7,330 nt of DNA from Ruminococcaceae bacterium UBA3753 (GCA_002372375.1 DFGJ01000032.1:1-7330); one strand, 5' to 3'. Positions 1-5,539 are shown, counted from the first letter of the stretch. Numbers and translations: made by a program. The notes: generated by a model not told the origin, from the letters alone.

Positions 1-357
1 AAGATATCTACTGAGATAGCCAATCAGTATGATGTTGTATGTGTAGAATCGCTGAACATGAAGTCTATGTCTAACAAAGGTTTTGTTAATGGCAAAGCCA
101 CTCTTGATAATGGCTATGGAATGTTCTTATCAATGCTTGAGTATAAGCTGTCTGACAGAAATAAATATCTTGTAAAAGTAGATAAGTGGTTTCCATCATC
201 ACAGATATGTCATTGTTGTGGAAAAATACATCCTGAAATGAAAAACCTACAAATCCGCAAAATGATATGTGATTGTGGTCTAACAATAAGCCGTGACCAA
301 AACGCAGATATCAATATCCTAAACGAAGGATTACGACTACTCGCTAATGTAGCATAA
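1..357 (+). CDS. tnpB: TnpB RNA-guided nuclease (IS200/IS605 OrfB), C-terminal part
   Basis: The reading frame is open from base 1, so the N-terminal part lies outside the window; 118 residues are visible. TnpB is a transposon-encoded RuvC-like nuclease guided by an omegaRNA copied from the element's right end. Visible family signatures, in order: the RuvC-II strand with its acidic residue (VVCVESLNM, Glu at about residue 16 of the fragment); the zinc-finger half CHCCG followed by CDCG; and the RuvC-III motif SRDQNADINI, whose Asp is the last catalytic acid. The ATG at 58 is internal, because the conserved RuvC-II segment lies upstream of it. The gene faces against every phage gene here, as expected for a later insertion. 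No inactivating change is seen in the visible part. Whether a TnpA transposase accompanies it cannot be told. Confidence 0.93.
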   Translation, partial: KISTEIANQYDVVCVESLNMKSMSNKGFVNGKATLDNGYGMFLSMLEYKLSDRNKYLVKVDKWFPSSQICHCCGKIHPEMKNLQIRKMICDCGLTISRDQNADINILNEGLRLLANVA

Positions 358-498
358 AACTAAATATACAGTAGGGATGGAATAGCCCAAACTTATGCGC
401 CTGTGGACATTGTGTAAGATGTTGAGTTACGTATCATCGTAGCCAACGCAGTAGTGGTTGAAACAGGAAGCTCGGTTACTTGTAGCCAAGTAGTTCAC
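355..498 (+). ncRNA. omegaRNA (reRNA) scaffold of the TnpB element, approximate 5' end
   Basis: The stretch after the tnpB stop resembles the right end of Firmicutes IS200/IS605-type elements, including the block GTAGGGATGGAATAGCCC (371-388) and ACTTATGCGCCTGTGGAC (391-408). From memory of the family, such blocks follow tnpB and form the guide-RNA scaffold. The 3' end has the expected hairpin: 471-479 pairs with 482-490 (nine positions, one C-A mismatch and one G-U). It is followed by TAGTTCAC, the usual last bases before the guide. The 5' end is uncertain, since omegaRNAs often begin inside the tnpB reading frame. The identification rests on position, hairpin and terminal motif, not on a computed fold. 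Confidence 0.68.
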
Positions 499-825
499 CA
501 AAGGATCTAGTTCTTCGGGGGCTTCTTCCACATTAAAACTTTTTATAATCTTTATAAGCGTACCCACAGTTTTATTGGCACTATCCGTTGTTTTATTGTA
601 TTCAGCAACGGCAGGATTACAGTACAAATTTTTCCTGCCTTTAACATATTCTTTGCTAACAAGCATACCTTCACTTTTAAGATTTTTTTCTAAGTCTATT
701 AAAATATTTAACTGTACTTGATAACGTTTAAAAGTAGTCAAAAAGAAAAAATTAGACTGTACACCGCTTGCTTCTGCAATTTTTATAATCTCTTCAGCTT
801 GTTTGTTTAAGTCTATTTTTTTCAC
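427..825 (-). CDS. Phage terminase small subunit, P27-type, with element-derived C-terminus
   Basis: Small terminase recognises phage DNA and recruits the large subunit for packaging. The 132-residue protein has the P27-type (Terminase_4) pattern: an N-terminal helical region, then YVKGRKNLYCNPAVAEYNKT (about residues 60-79) and TVGTLIKIIKSFNVEE. The start is GTG, preceded by AGAGGGAT at suitable distance. It overlaps the end of the upstream membrane-protein gene by 32 bases. Residues 110-132 (from VNYLATSNR onward, 72 bases including the stop) are encoded by the right end of the TnpB element, so the natural tail is lost. Because the break is just after the conserved region, the protein may still work. 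The large subunit, normally next, is not seen and would lie beyond the element. Confidence 0.78.
   Translation of the reverse strand: MKKIDLNKQAEEIIKIAEASGVQSNFFFLTTFKRYQVQLNILIDLEKNLKSEGMLVSKEYVKGRKNLYCNPAVAEYNKTTDSANKTVGTLIKIIKSFNVEEAPEELDPLVNYLATSNRASCFNHYCVGYDDT
499..518 (+). other. Predicted omegaRNA guide segment (antisense to small terminase gene)
   Basis: In TnpB elements, the roughly 16-20 bases immediately downstream of the right end are transcribed as the guide. Here they are CAAAGGATCTAGTTCTTCGG, antisense to codons of the phage small terminase just before the insertion point (encoding PEELDPL). If the omegaRNA is made, TnpB would be directed to an uninterrupted copy of this terminase gene that carries the matching target-adjacent motif. 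The exact guide length and start depend on the element boundary, which is inferred. Confidence 0.55.
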
Positions 826-1057
826 GCTTATCCCTCTCTTTCTTTATGCCCCACTCGTAAATCCCCCATAAAGCAAAACATAACTGTGTTAGGTCTAAAA
901 AAGCCCGCCCATAAACACCATTATATATGTCTAGAATCATCCAAAATAATTCACCTACAGCCCAAATATAAAAACACACAACACTCTTTTTTATATTAAA
1001 TACATTACCTGAAAGTGATAAAGCCGCTAAAAACCAAGTTATATCAAATTTAAACGT
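794..1057 (-). CDS. Small PnuC-like three-helix membrane protein, apparent ACG start
   Basis: The frame is open from just after the PLP-enzyme stop. It encodes 87 residues with about three membrane helices (roughly residues 6-20, 25-45 and 52-70) and a very basic tail (KKERDKREKNRLK). The pattern TWFLAALSLSGNVFNIKK, IWAVGELFWMILDIYNG, ALWGIYEW resembles small phage proteins related to half of PnuC-type transporters; the role in phages is unknown. AAGGAG at 1067-1072 sits nine bases before an in-frame ACG at 1055-1057, where an ATG would be expected. The first canonical start is GTG at 977-979, which gives 61 residues and removes helix 1 plus the beginning of helix 2. I prefer the longer form. 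The ACG may be a true rare start, a start-codon mutation or a sequencing error. Confidence 0.6.
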   Translation of the reverse strand, partial: TFKFDITWFLAALSLSGNVFNIKKSVVCFYIWAVGELFWMILDIYNGVYGRAFLDLTQLCFALWGIYEWGIKKERDKREKNRLKQTS

Positions 1058-1066
1058 TTTTAAATT

Positions 1067-1072
1067 CTCCTT
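1067..1072 (-). promoter_or_regulatory. Ribosome binding site deciding the ACG start
   Basis: AAGGAG on the minus strand begins just after the stop codon of the PLP-enzyme gene and lies nine bases before the ACG at 1055-1057. No ATG, GTG or TTG occurs in frame within reach, so this site argues for translation beginning at or near ACG. Confidence 0.55.
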
Positions 1073-1915
1073 TTACTGCATTGGTTTGCTTCCCACTATC
1101 CATAAAAGAGTTTTTTGCTCTTTATAATTTAAATTGTTTTTAAGCCATCTAAACGCTTTTGCTTCATAATTTGGATGAAATCCTATAGCACCTATAGACT
1201 CCTTTACTCCAACCTCATATTTAAAGCCTTTCGTGTGGAATAAATCAATCATGGTATAGCTTTGTTTTATCCCATGTTTTGAAATTGTTTCCCTAATAAG
1301 CTTGTCCCGGTTTGGAGCAGTGCACACCAGGTATATTTTTTTAACCTTTTTATGAAACTTATGCAGTCCAATTATAATTCCTATGGTCGTAATCCCGCTC
1401 CCGCAAGTAATTACAAGGTTATCTAGCTCTTCGGGAATATTTTTGACTTGGTTGCTAACAGCACTCAAAAGAATGTCTGAATAATTTGTAATATTAAACC
1501 CATAGTCTACCACGAACAATTTTTCTTCTTGCGCTATCTTTTTTGCTTTATTGTAAAGTATTTTATGGATTCCACTTTTGCTTATAATTCTTATCCTTGC
1601 TTTGTAGCGCCTGCATATAGTGGGCATTCTATAAAGTCTTAGCCGCTCATAAGTTGTGCCTCCATAACAAATAACGCATTTTATACCAAAGTTATGGGCT
1701 ACTGCTGCTGTTATTGGCGCTTGGGGTGAATATATACTACAGCAACTTATAACCCCGTTAAAATTGTTTTTAACGCTTTCTACAAGCATATAACATTGCC
1801 GTAATTTACCACCGTTTACGGTGTTTTCTCCAAACGGTTGAAACAAGTCGTCTCTTTTAAGATATAAACCTTCATGTAATTCTACCGGCGTTAAATCATA
1901 AGGGCTTTTAATCAC
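1073..1915 (-). CDS. PLP-dependent fold-type II enzyme (ACC deaminase / D-cysteine desulfhydrase-like)
   Basis: This 280-residue protein belongs to the tryptophan-synthase-beta fold of PLP enzymes. Visible motifs: LKRDDLFQPFGENTVNGGKLRQ (about 19-40), where Lys37 is the likely Schiff-base lysine; SPQAP (63-67), matching the substrate-carboxylate loop; GSGITTIG (172-179), the phosphate-binding glycine loop; and LLWIVGS near the C-terminus. It is a little shorter than the usual 300-340 residues for ACC deaminase. Family members act at the alpha or beta carbon of amino acids; the substrate here is unknown. The start is GTG with AGGGG eight bases before. The gap to the radical SAM stop is 15 bases, so the two are co-transcribed with the ParB-like gene. 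A part in a nucleotide- or DNA-modifying pathway is inference from neighbours. Confidence 0.82.
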   Translation of the reverse strand: MIKSPYDLTPVELHEGLYLKRDDLFQPFGENTVNGGKLRQCYMLVESVKNNFNGVISCCSIYSPQAPITAAVAHNFGIKCVICYGGTTYERLRLYRMPTICRRYKARIRIISKSGIHKILYNKAKKIAQEEKLFVVDYGFNITNYSDILLSAVSNQVKNIPEELDNLVITCGSGITTIGIIIGLHKFHKKVKKIYLVCTAPNRDKLIRETISKHGIKQSYTMIDLFHTKGFKYEVGVKESIGAIGFHPNYEAKAFRWLKNNLNYKEQKTLLWIVGSKPMQ

Positions 1916-1930
1916 TACTCTGACCCCTTT

Positions 1931-2947
1931 TTACTTCTTTTTATCAGTTAGTATCCCTTTAAAATAATCCTCTTTGTTTTTGTATTCATTAATCATAATA
2001 TCTTTAAACGTCATGCTTTTGAGTTTTTCCCAAGACCCAGCTTGCTGATAAAGACTTTTCATAGATGTAGCTGGAGCCTTCTCCATCGCCGGTGTCATTT
2101 CAAATTCACCACCGTGGATAATGTGATTAATGTTGAATGAATTGCCTTTAAAACCTTCAAGCCCGTCTATTCCACAACAACAAAGATCATCGCCCATACT
2201 TCTCAATCTGTTTTCTCCACTATAAAACTTCATTCCTAGCTTATGAGCTTTCTCTTTAATTTGGGCTACTTTAGGCTTTAAAGCTCCTATAGGGTATACT
2301 GAATCTCCTCCAACTCTGACTAATCCTTTTTTAGCTTTTATGAATTTCATTCCTTCAATAATAACTCCATAAGCACCAGCTTCAGCAAATTTTTCTAAGC
2401 TGTTCATAATTGAATCATGGTACTCAATCATATAAGGCTGTATACGGATATTTACTCTTTTATGCGGAAATATTTTTTTAACAATTTCTAGCCGCTCAGC
2501 AAATTTCGGTGCTCCGCGCTCGATAATATCAAATTCAGGGCAAACTAAAGAAATTTGTACTACACAATTACATTGCTTAATTAAATCTAAATATTCATCG
2601 GTGGCTATCAATTTCCCCTTTGTTGAAACTACAAATGGATATTGAGTTTCTTTAAATACTTCTAAACATTTATAGCTTTCTCTAAATTTTTTCTCTGCTG
2701 GTTGAAATGGGTCAGACATTCCTCCCCAATGTAGCGGGATATCCCAGTCACACCAACTTGTTGTCTGTACTCGTTTGCCTTTGATGAAATTAATCAATTG
2801 CTTATGCGTTTCGTCTATCCTTACGTCTTTCATACTGTAGTTTTTTCTAGTAGCAAAACAATACTTGCACTGGTGTGTACAACCGCGATAAGTATCAAAT
2901 CTTATCGGAAGGTCGCATAAGACAACTTGTGAGCCACATAGAGGCAT
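1931..2947 (-). CDS. Radical SAM enzyme, SPL-like (COG1533-type)
   Basis: The 338-residue protein carries the [4Fe-4S]/SAM motif CTHQCKYC, with cysteines at 23, 27 and 30. HWGGMSDPFQPAE (73-85) follows, as in spore-photoproduct-lyase-like radical SAM proteins. Further family-like segments are FVVSTKGKL (105-113) and VNIRIQPYMI (165-174). A second cysteine group, CCC at 256-258 within GDDLCCCGIDG, could hold another cofactor or act in catalysis. Such enzymes cleave SAM to a 5'-deoxyadenosyl radical; the substrate is unknown, and true spore photoproduct lyase is not implied. The ATG has GGAGG eight bases upstream, inside the end of the ParB-like gene, whose stop is two bases before this start. 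That indicates tight translational coupling. Confidence 0.85.
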   Translation of the reverse strand: MPLCGSQVVLCDLPIRFDTYRGCTHQCKYCFATRKNYSMKDVRIDETHKQLINFIKGKRVQTTSWCDWDIPLHWGGMSDPFQPAEKKFRESYKCLEVFKETQYPFVVSTKGKLIATDEYLDLIKQCNCVVQISLVCPEFDIIERGAPKFAERLEIVKKIFPHKRVNIRIQPYMIEYHDSIMNSLEKFAEAGAYGVIIEGMKFIKAKKGLVRVGGDSVYPIGALKPKVAQIKEKAHKLGMKFYSGENRLRSMGDDLCCCGIDGLEGFKGNSFNINHIIHGGEFEMTPAMEKAPATSMKSLYQQAGSWEKLKSMTFKDIMINEYKNKEDYFKGILTDKKK

Positions 2948-2949
2948 AA

Positions 2950-3510
2950 TTACACCTCCAATAGATTTTTAATTATATAGTCTGCAAGCGCTCCGGTTTC
3001 ATTTTCTTTTATCCAGTTTTGTATAGCAGTTTTATACTCAATCGGGAAAGAAACCGTAACATTGTAAAACTCGGATAATATATCACGCTTTTCAAAATTA
3101 TCATCGTGGTATAAATCATTTAAGATGTTTTCGTTGTTTTCGTATTCTGTAAATCCAAAGTCTTGCATATCTAGGTCTATTTCATCTAGCTCAAGATTAA
3201 GTTTCTCGTAATCCCATGAAGAATACTCAGAAACTTTATTATCCGCAATTCTAAAAGCTTTAATTTGATTTTCAGTTAAATCATTTGCCCGAACACAGGG
3301 CGCCGTTTTTAATCCTAACATTTCTGCTGCTTTTAACCTTGTATGTCCTGCCACAATAACATTGTTTTGGTCAATAATAATTGGAACTTTAAAGCCAAAT
3401 TCTTTAATTGAGTTTGCTACATATTTAACCGCATCATCATTCAGTCTTGGATTATTTTCATAGGGTTTCATGTCACTTAAAGCTAAGTATTCTATTTTTA
3501 TTTCATTCAT
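2950..3510 (-). CDS. ParB-like (ParB/sulfiredoxin fold) phage protein
   Basis: The 186-residue protein opens with the ParB N-terminal domain: LALSDMKPYENNPRLND (8-24), then the signature VAGHTRLKAAEMLG (53-66) with its Gly-His-x-Arg nucleotide-binding core. TENQIKAFRIADNKVSE (79-95) follows, as in phage ParB-methyltransferase fusions. No methyltransferase domain follows; the last 65 residues form an acidic extension. There is no DNA-binding KorB-type domain, so a partition role is unlikely. In phages such stand-alone domains often sit beside redox or modification enzymes, for example the IbrB-IbrA pair. The start is ATG with AGAAAGG about 12 bases upstream, a long spacing. It leads the ParB, radical SAM, PLP block. 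Confidence 0.85.
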   Translation of the reverse strand: MNEIKIEYLALSDMKPYENNPRLNDDAVKYVANSIKEFGFKVPIIIDQNNVIVAGHTRLKAAEMLGLKTAPCVRANDLTENQIKAFRIADNKVSEYSSWDYEKLNLELDEIDLDMQDFGFTEYENNENILNDLYHDDNFEKRDILSEFYNVTVSFPIEYKTAIQNWIKENETGALADYIIKNLLEV

Positions 3511-3538
3511 ATAAAAATTAAACCTTTCTATAAATCAA

Positions 3539-3573
3539 TAAATTCTATAGCTTCCAAAAAACTATAGAATTTA
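3539..3573. repeat. Perfect 12-bp inverted repeat before the ParB-like gene
   Basis: TAAATTCTATAG (3539-3550) is repeated inverted as CTATAGAATTTA (3562-3573) with an 11-base loop. It lies about 30 bases upstream of the ParB-like start. There is no run of T after the stem on the minus strand, so it is more like an operator or an mRNA-processing or stabilising hairpin than an intrinsic terminator. It separates the HNH gene from the enzyme cassette and may let the cassette be expressed independently. Confidence 0.6.
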
Positions 3574-3595
3574 ATATTTTTGTAAAGAAATATTA

Positions 3596-3614
3596 GCGGG
3601 TTGATTTTTCCCGC
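3596..3614 (-). terminator. Weak GC hairpin after the HNH gene
   Basis: GCGGG (3596-3600) pairs with CCCGC (3610-3614) across nine bases, just past the HNH stop. On the minus strand the sequence after it (TAATATTTCTTT) is only partly T-rich. It may attenuate transcription between HNH and ParB, but the stem is short. Confidence 0.25.
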
Positions 3615-3618
3615 GTTT

Positions 3619-4008
3619 TCAAACTTTCATCAAAACCCCGGGGGGCCTTATTTTACGTAAGAAGTCTTTAGTGTACCCACCTTTTTCAGCGAAATGATGA
3701 TGCTGCGAACACAAGCAAATTAGGTTGTCATAATCGTATGCTAAATCCGGTCTTTCGCTGATTTTTTCAATATGATGCACCTCAACTCTGTGCGAGTTGT
3801 ATATCCCTTCTTTTAGGCATACAGCGCATAAGTTATAGCAATCCTCTTTAAACAGCTTTACTAACTTATCGCAAGCCGCTTTTTGTCTAATTTTATGCCC
3901 TGCATCTTTTCGGGCTTTGCCATCGTAACCGATCTTGTATCGGCTTCTTTCACACCTCCCTGCAGTAAACGGATGAATACCACCACACCAAGGACAAGTC
4001 TTGTACAC
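3619..4008 (-). CDS. HNH endonuclease
   Basis: Phage HNH nucleases of this size are found next to the terminase genes and can assist DNA cleavage during packaging. Counting from the farther GTG at 4017, the motifs are a first zinc-like pair CPWC (8-11), CAVC (64-67), VEVHHIEKI with the catalytic His pair (81-82), YDYDNLICLC with the conserved Asn (98), and SQHHHFAEKGG ending the beta-beta-alpha-metal fold. Starts at 4017, 4011 and 4008 are all GTG, in a GTGTGTGTGGTG stretch. Because GAGG (4017-4020) is the best ribosome site, the GTG at 4008 (eight bases away) or 4011 is better placed than 4017, which overlaps it. The gene follows a good promoter and is separated from the small terminase by four other genes, whereas in related phages the two are commonly adjacent. 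Confidence 0.87.
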   Translation of the reverse strand: MYKTCPWCGGIHPFTAGRCERSRYKIGYDGKARKDAGHKIRQKAACDKLVKLFKEDCYNLCAVCLKEGIYNSHRVEVHHIEKISERPDLAYDYDNLICLCSQHHHFAEKGGYTKDFLRKIRPPGVLMKV

Positions 4009-4082
4009 CACACACACCTCTTTTGTCTCTATTCAGTAATATCATGTTCTCCGTAAAGATAGTTAAAGCACACATTATATTT

Positions 4083-4111
4083 ATTATATCAACACCATAA
4101 ACAAAAATCAA
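4083..4111 (-). promoter_or_regulatory. Sigma-A type promoter for the HNH-ParB-rSAM-PLP-terminase operon
   Basis: On the minus strand TTGATT (4106-4111) and a perfect TATAAT (4083-4088) are separated by 17 bases. They begin a few bases after the stop of the 87-codon gene and lie about 75 bases upstream of the HNH start. Position, spacing and the perfect -10 make it the best promoter in the window. Confidence 0.68.
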
Positions 4112-4116
4112 GCTTT

Positions 4117-4380
4117 TTATTTGCTATTTTTATTCAAATTCTTGTACTTGAAGTTCAACTTTTTGATAGTATCAAGGATTTTTTCCTCTATTTTTTGCTT
4201 TTCTTTTTTTTCAAGGTACAAGACAAAACGGTCTTTAGGACCATTGTTTTGGATTTTAATATCATCGTAGTAAACAGCTTTTAATCTGATCATTTGTTCG
4301 AGCCTGTCTTTTTTTTCAAATAATCGCAGAAGCTTTTCTTTTAGCTTTTTGCATTCAGCGTCTAAGTTTTTATTTTGAAT
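4117..4380 (-). CDS. Small coiled-coil phage protein with apparent ATT start
   Basis: An open frame of 87 codons overlaps the end of the loader gene by 11 bases. It encodes a charged helical protein beginning QNKNLDAECKKLKEKLLRLF; the middle reads RLKAVYYDDIKIQNNGPKD and the end is lysine-rich. The pattern of two long charged helices around a short QNNGPKD turn recalls small phage DUF1492/ArpU-associated proteins, but I cannot confirm the family and assign no function. AGGAGG (4391-4396) lies ten bases before the ATT at 4378-4380, and no ATG, GTG or TTG is in frame near it. The first in-frame ATG is codon 30, which would cut the first helix. Codon choice and charge pattern over the whole frame look genuine. 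Confidence 0.6.
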   Translation of the reverse strand: MQNKNLDAECKKLKEKLLRLFEKKDRLEQMIRLKAVYYDDIKIQNNGPKDRFVLYLEKKEKQKIEEKILDTIKKLNFKYKNLNKNSK

Positions 4381-5260
4381 CCTTGCTTCCCCTCCTGTTT
4401 TTGTATCTGTAGTTTTTAGAGCTGTCTTTTGGCAAATTCAAACAATACTTCTCAGACCCTGTCTTTTCGGCAATCCTCCCAGCAACAGCGTCATCAATTT
4501 TTGCAATATCTTTTAGTACAAGTTCACTAGATATTATAGTTATTAAGTTTTCATCAATATATCTAGAATTCAACACTTCAAACGCGATATTTACGTCAGC
4601 GACTGTTGGACCAGAAGAATCTATTTTCGCGATATTGCCTGTTTTGAATAGATCATCGATATACAGAACATCAACTTTTTTGAGAGGATCTACAAGTCTT
4701 GTATACTCTGAAAAATCAGTAACAGCACTCTTGATTTTAGTTATTTCGTCCCGCCAAAGCATGTAGTGAGCAGATTTACCCAGCCCCAAATAATATGCAG
4801 TTATTGCAGTACAAAGATGTGTTTTACCACATCCACTTTGGCCACCAATAAAAAACCAAGGACACTGGTCATCTTGCGTAAAATTTAAAGCAGCTTTTTT
4901 TAGAGCTTCCTGCCATGGTTCCTCTGCCAAAAAACTATTAAACGACAATTTTTGCAAGTTAGTAGAAAGACCGCTTTTTTTAAGTTTGCGTAGCATCTTT
5001 CTTGTTTCCATGCATTTACAAGGCACATTAACTAAGTAACCTTTTTCATCAATTTTCATAAAACTGCCACGGTTCTTACAAACAAGGCATTCATGGTGAT
5101 CATATTTGTCTAAGTCACCAATACGATTATTAAAATTTTCTAGAATTCTTTTTTCTGAGTCGCGCTTAAAGTCAGCACTTTTTTCTTTATTAGCTTTGAG
5201 TCCATATTTAGCCTTTAATCGCTTTAATTGCTCTGCTAAAAGTTCCATGAAAGATTTCAC
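4370..5260 (-). CDS. DnaC-like replicative helicase loader (AAA+ ATPase)
   Basis: Loads the host or phage DnaB helicase at the phage origin. The 296-residue protein has an N-terminal cysteine set (C58-x2-C61 and C81-x-C83, ECLVC and PCKC), probably a zinc site as in DnaC/DnaI-type loaders. The AAA+ core follows: Walker A GGQSGCGKT (139-147), Walker B VDVLYIDD (196-203), sensor-1-like TIISSE (241-246) and an arginine in GRIAE (261-265). The tail is basic and probably disordered. The start is GTG with AGGAGG six bases upstream; the ATG five codons on lacks such a site. It follows the initiator gene across a 403-base gap that has regulatory repeats, so it may be expressed separately from the initiator. 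Confidence 0.9.
   Translation of the reverse strand: MKSFMELLAEQLKRLKAKYGLKANKEKSADFKRDSEKRILENFNNRIGDLDKYDHHECLVCKNRGSFMKIDEKGYLVNVPCKCMETRKMLRKLKKSGLSTNLQKLSFNSFLAEEPWQEALKKAALNFTQDDQCPWFFIGGQSGCGKTHLCTAITAYYLGLGKSAHYMLWRDEITKIKSAVTDFSEYTRLVDPLKKVDVLYIDDLFKTGNIAKIDSSGPTVADVNIAFEVLNSRYIDENLITIISSELVLKDIAKIDDAVAGRIAEKTGSEKYCLNLPKDSSKNYRYKNRRGSKDSK
4391..4396 (-). promoter_or_regulatory. Ribosome binding site before the ATT start
   Basis: A perfect AGGAGG inside the last codons of the loader gene is placed to start the overlapping 87-codon frame at ATT (4378-4380). Nothing else nearby could use it. Confidence 0.55.
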
Positions 5261-5287
5261 TTTTTACCTCCTGTTTTCTAAAATCAA

Positions 5288-5304
5288 TTTAAACAGCTTT
5301 TAAG
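5288..5304. repeat. TTTAAAC two-turn module, copy 1
   Basis: TTTAAACAGCTTTTAAG: two TTTAA blocks whose starts are 11 bases apart, so both face one side of the helix. It lies 28 bases upstream of the loader start and about 24 bases downstream of the TATAAT at 5329-5334 (minus strand). It is a likely operator half of the same system as copies 2 and 3. Confidence 0.45.
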
Positions 5305-5328
5305 ACTACTTTGTTTTTTAAGAGGTAA

Positions 5329-5334
5329 ATTATA
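5329..5334 (-). promoter_or_regulatory. Perfect -10 box (TATAAT) upstream of the loader gene
   Basis: TATAAT on the minus strand about 70 bases before the loader start. The -35 position reads TTTTAA, a poor match. Its distance to the dyad (about 23 bases) exceeds that at the other TATAAT (about 13) by one helical turn. Confidence 0.38.
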
Positions 5335-5393
5335 CTAACTAGAAATAAAAATTAAAATTTAGGCTATTAGAGGCCAAAATAAAGGTATTTCTA

Positions 5394-5465
5394 TCACCAC
5401 TTAAAAAAGTAAATCCAAAGTAAAACTAAAATTACTGCTTCTGAAAACTTGGAAATCGCTTCCAA
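5394..5465 (-). CDS. Possible 23-residue membrane peptide
   Basis: A TTG start with GAGGTG seven bases upstream opens a frame reading MEAISKFSEA, then VILVLLWIYFF, then KW. This is one hydrophobic segment of about 11-13 residues with charged flanks. Size and layout recall small single-pass peptides such as type I toxins or phage membrane micro-proteins, but no family is recognised. With so short a frame in AT-rich DNA, chance is a real alternative. Confidence 0.28.
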   Translation of the reverse strand: MEAISKFSEAVILVLLWIYFFKW

Positions 5466-5502
5466 CAAAAAACACCTCAAAATCCTATATCTCTAAAATC
5501 GT

Positions 5503-5522
5503 TTTAAACGCTCTTTAAACGC
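5503..5522. repeat. TTTAAAC two-turn module, copy 2
   Basis: TTTAAACGCTCTTTAAACGC: a perfect direct repeat of TTTAAACGC with an 11-base period. It is the clearest of the three copies and lies about 12 bases downstream of the TATAAT at 5534-5539 (minus strand), where a repressor would block early elongation. Confidence 0.6.
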
Positions 5523-5533
5523 ATTTTGTTTTT

Positions 5534-5539
5534 ATTATA
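5534..5539 (-). promoter_or_regulatory. Perfect -10 box (TATAAT) upstream of dyad copy 2
   Basis: TATAAT on the minus strand with no good -35 at 16-18 bases, so it may be a weak or activator-dependent promoter. It would transcribe the small peptide frame at 5465-5394 and the loader. Confidence 0.4.

Larger units (their letters stand above)
1..498 (+). mobile_element. Right part of a TnpB-bearing IS200/IS605-superfamily element
   Basis: The element enters from beyond the left edge, contains the tnpB 3' part and the omegaRNA region, and ends at about base 498 after TAGTTCAC. The boundary is supported by the phage small-terminase frame. Upstream of the boundary it reads a recognisable terminase sequence, and from 498 downward it reads the antisense of the element's end. 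Elements of this superfamily insert without target duplication next to a short target motif on the left side. That motif and the left end are outside the window. Confidence 0.78.

Noticed and set aside
1049..1064. A TTTAAAC plus TTTAAA pair near the ACG start, similar to the modules at 5288-5611
   Set aside because: The offset is 10, not 11, and it lies in A/T-rich translation-initiation sequence; probably coincidence.
1931..2947. Annotation of the radical SAM protein as spore photoproduct lyase itself
   Set aside because: Only the radical SAM core and general SPL-like features are visible; the phage enzyme-cassette context and the CCC motif argue for a different substrate.
4043..4045. ATG with GGAG just upstream, opening a 31-codon frame that runs into the HNH gene in another frame
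   Set aside because: The ribosome site is only three bases from the ATG, the frame overlaps the well-supported HNH gene and its translation looks like an out-of-frame shadow.
5106..5303. Plus-strand frame antisense to the start of the loader gene
   Set aside because: It lies opposite a clear DnaC-like gene, ends in its upstream region and has no recognisable protein features.
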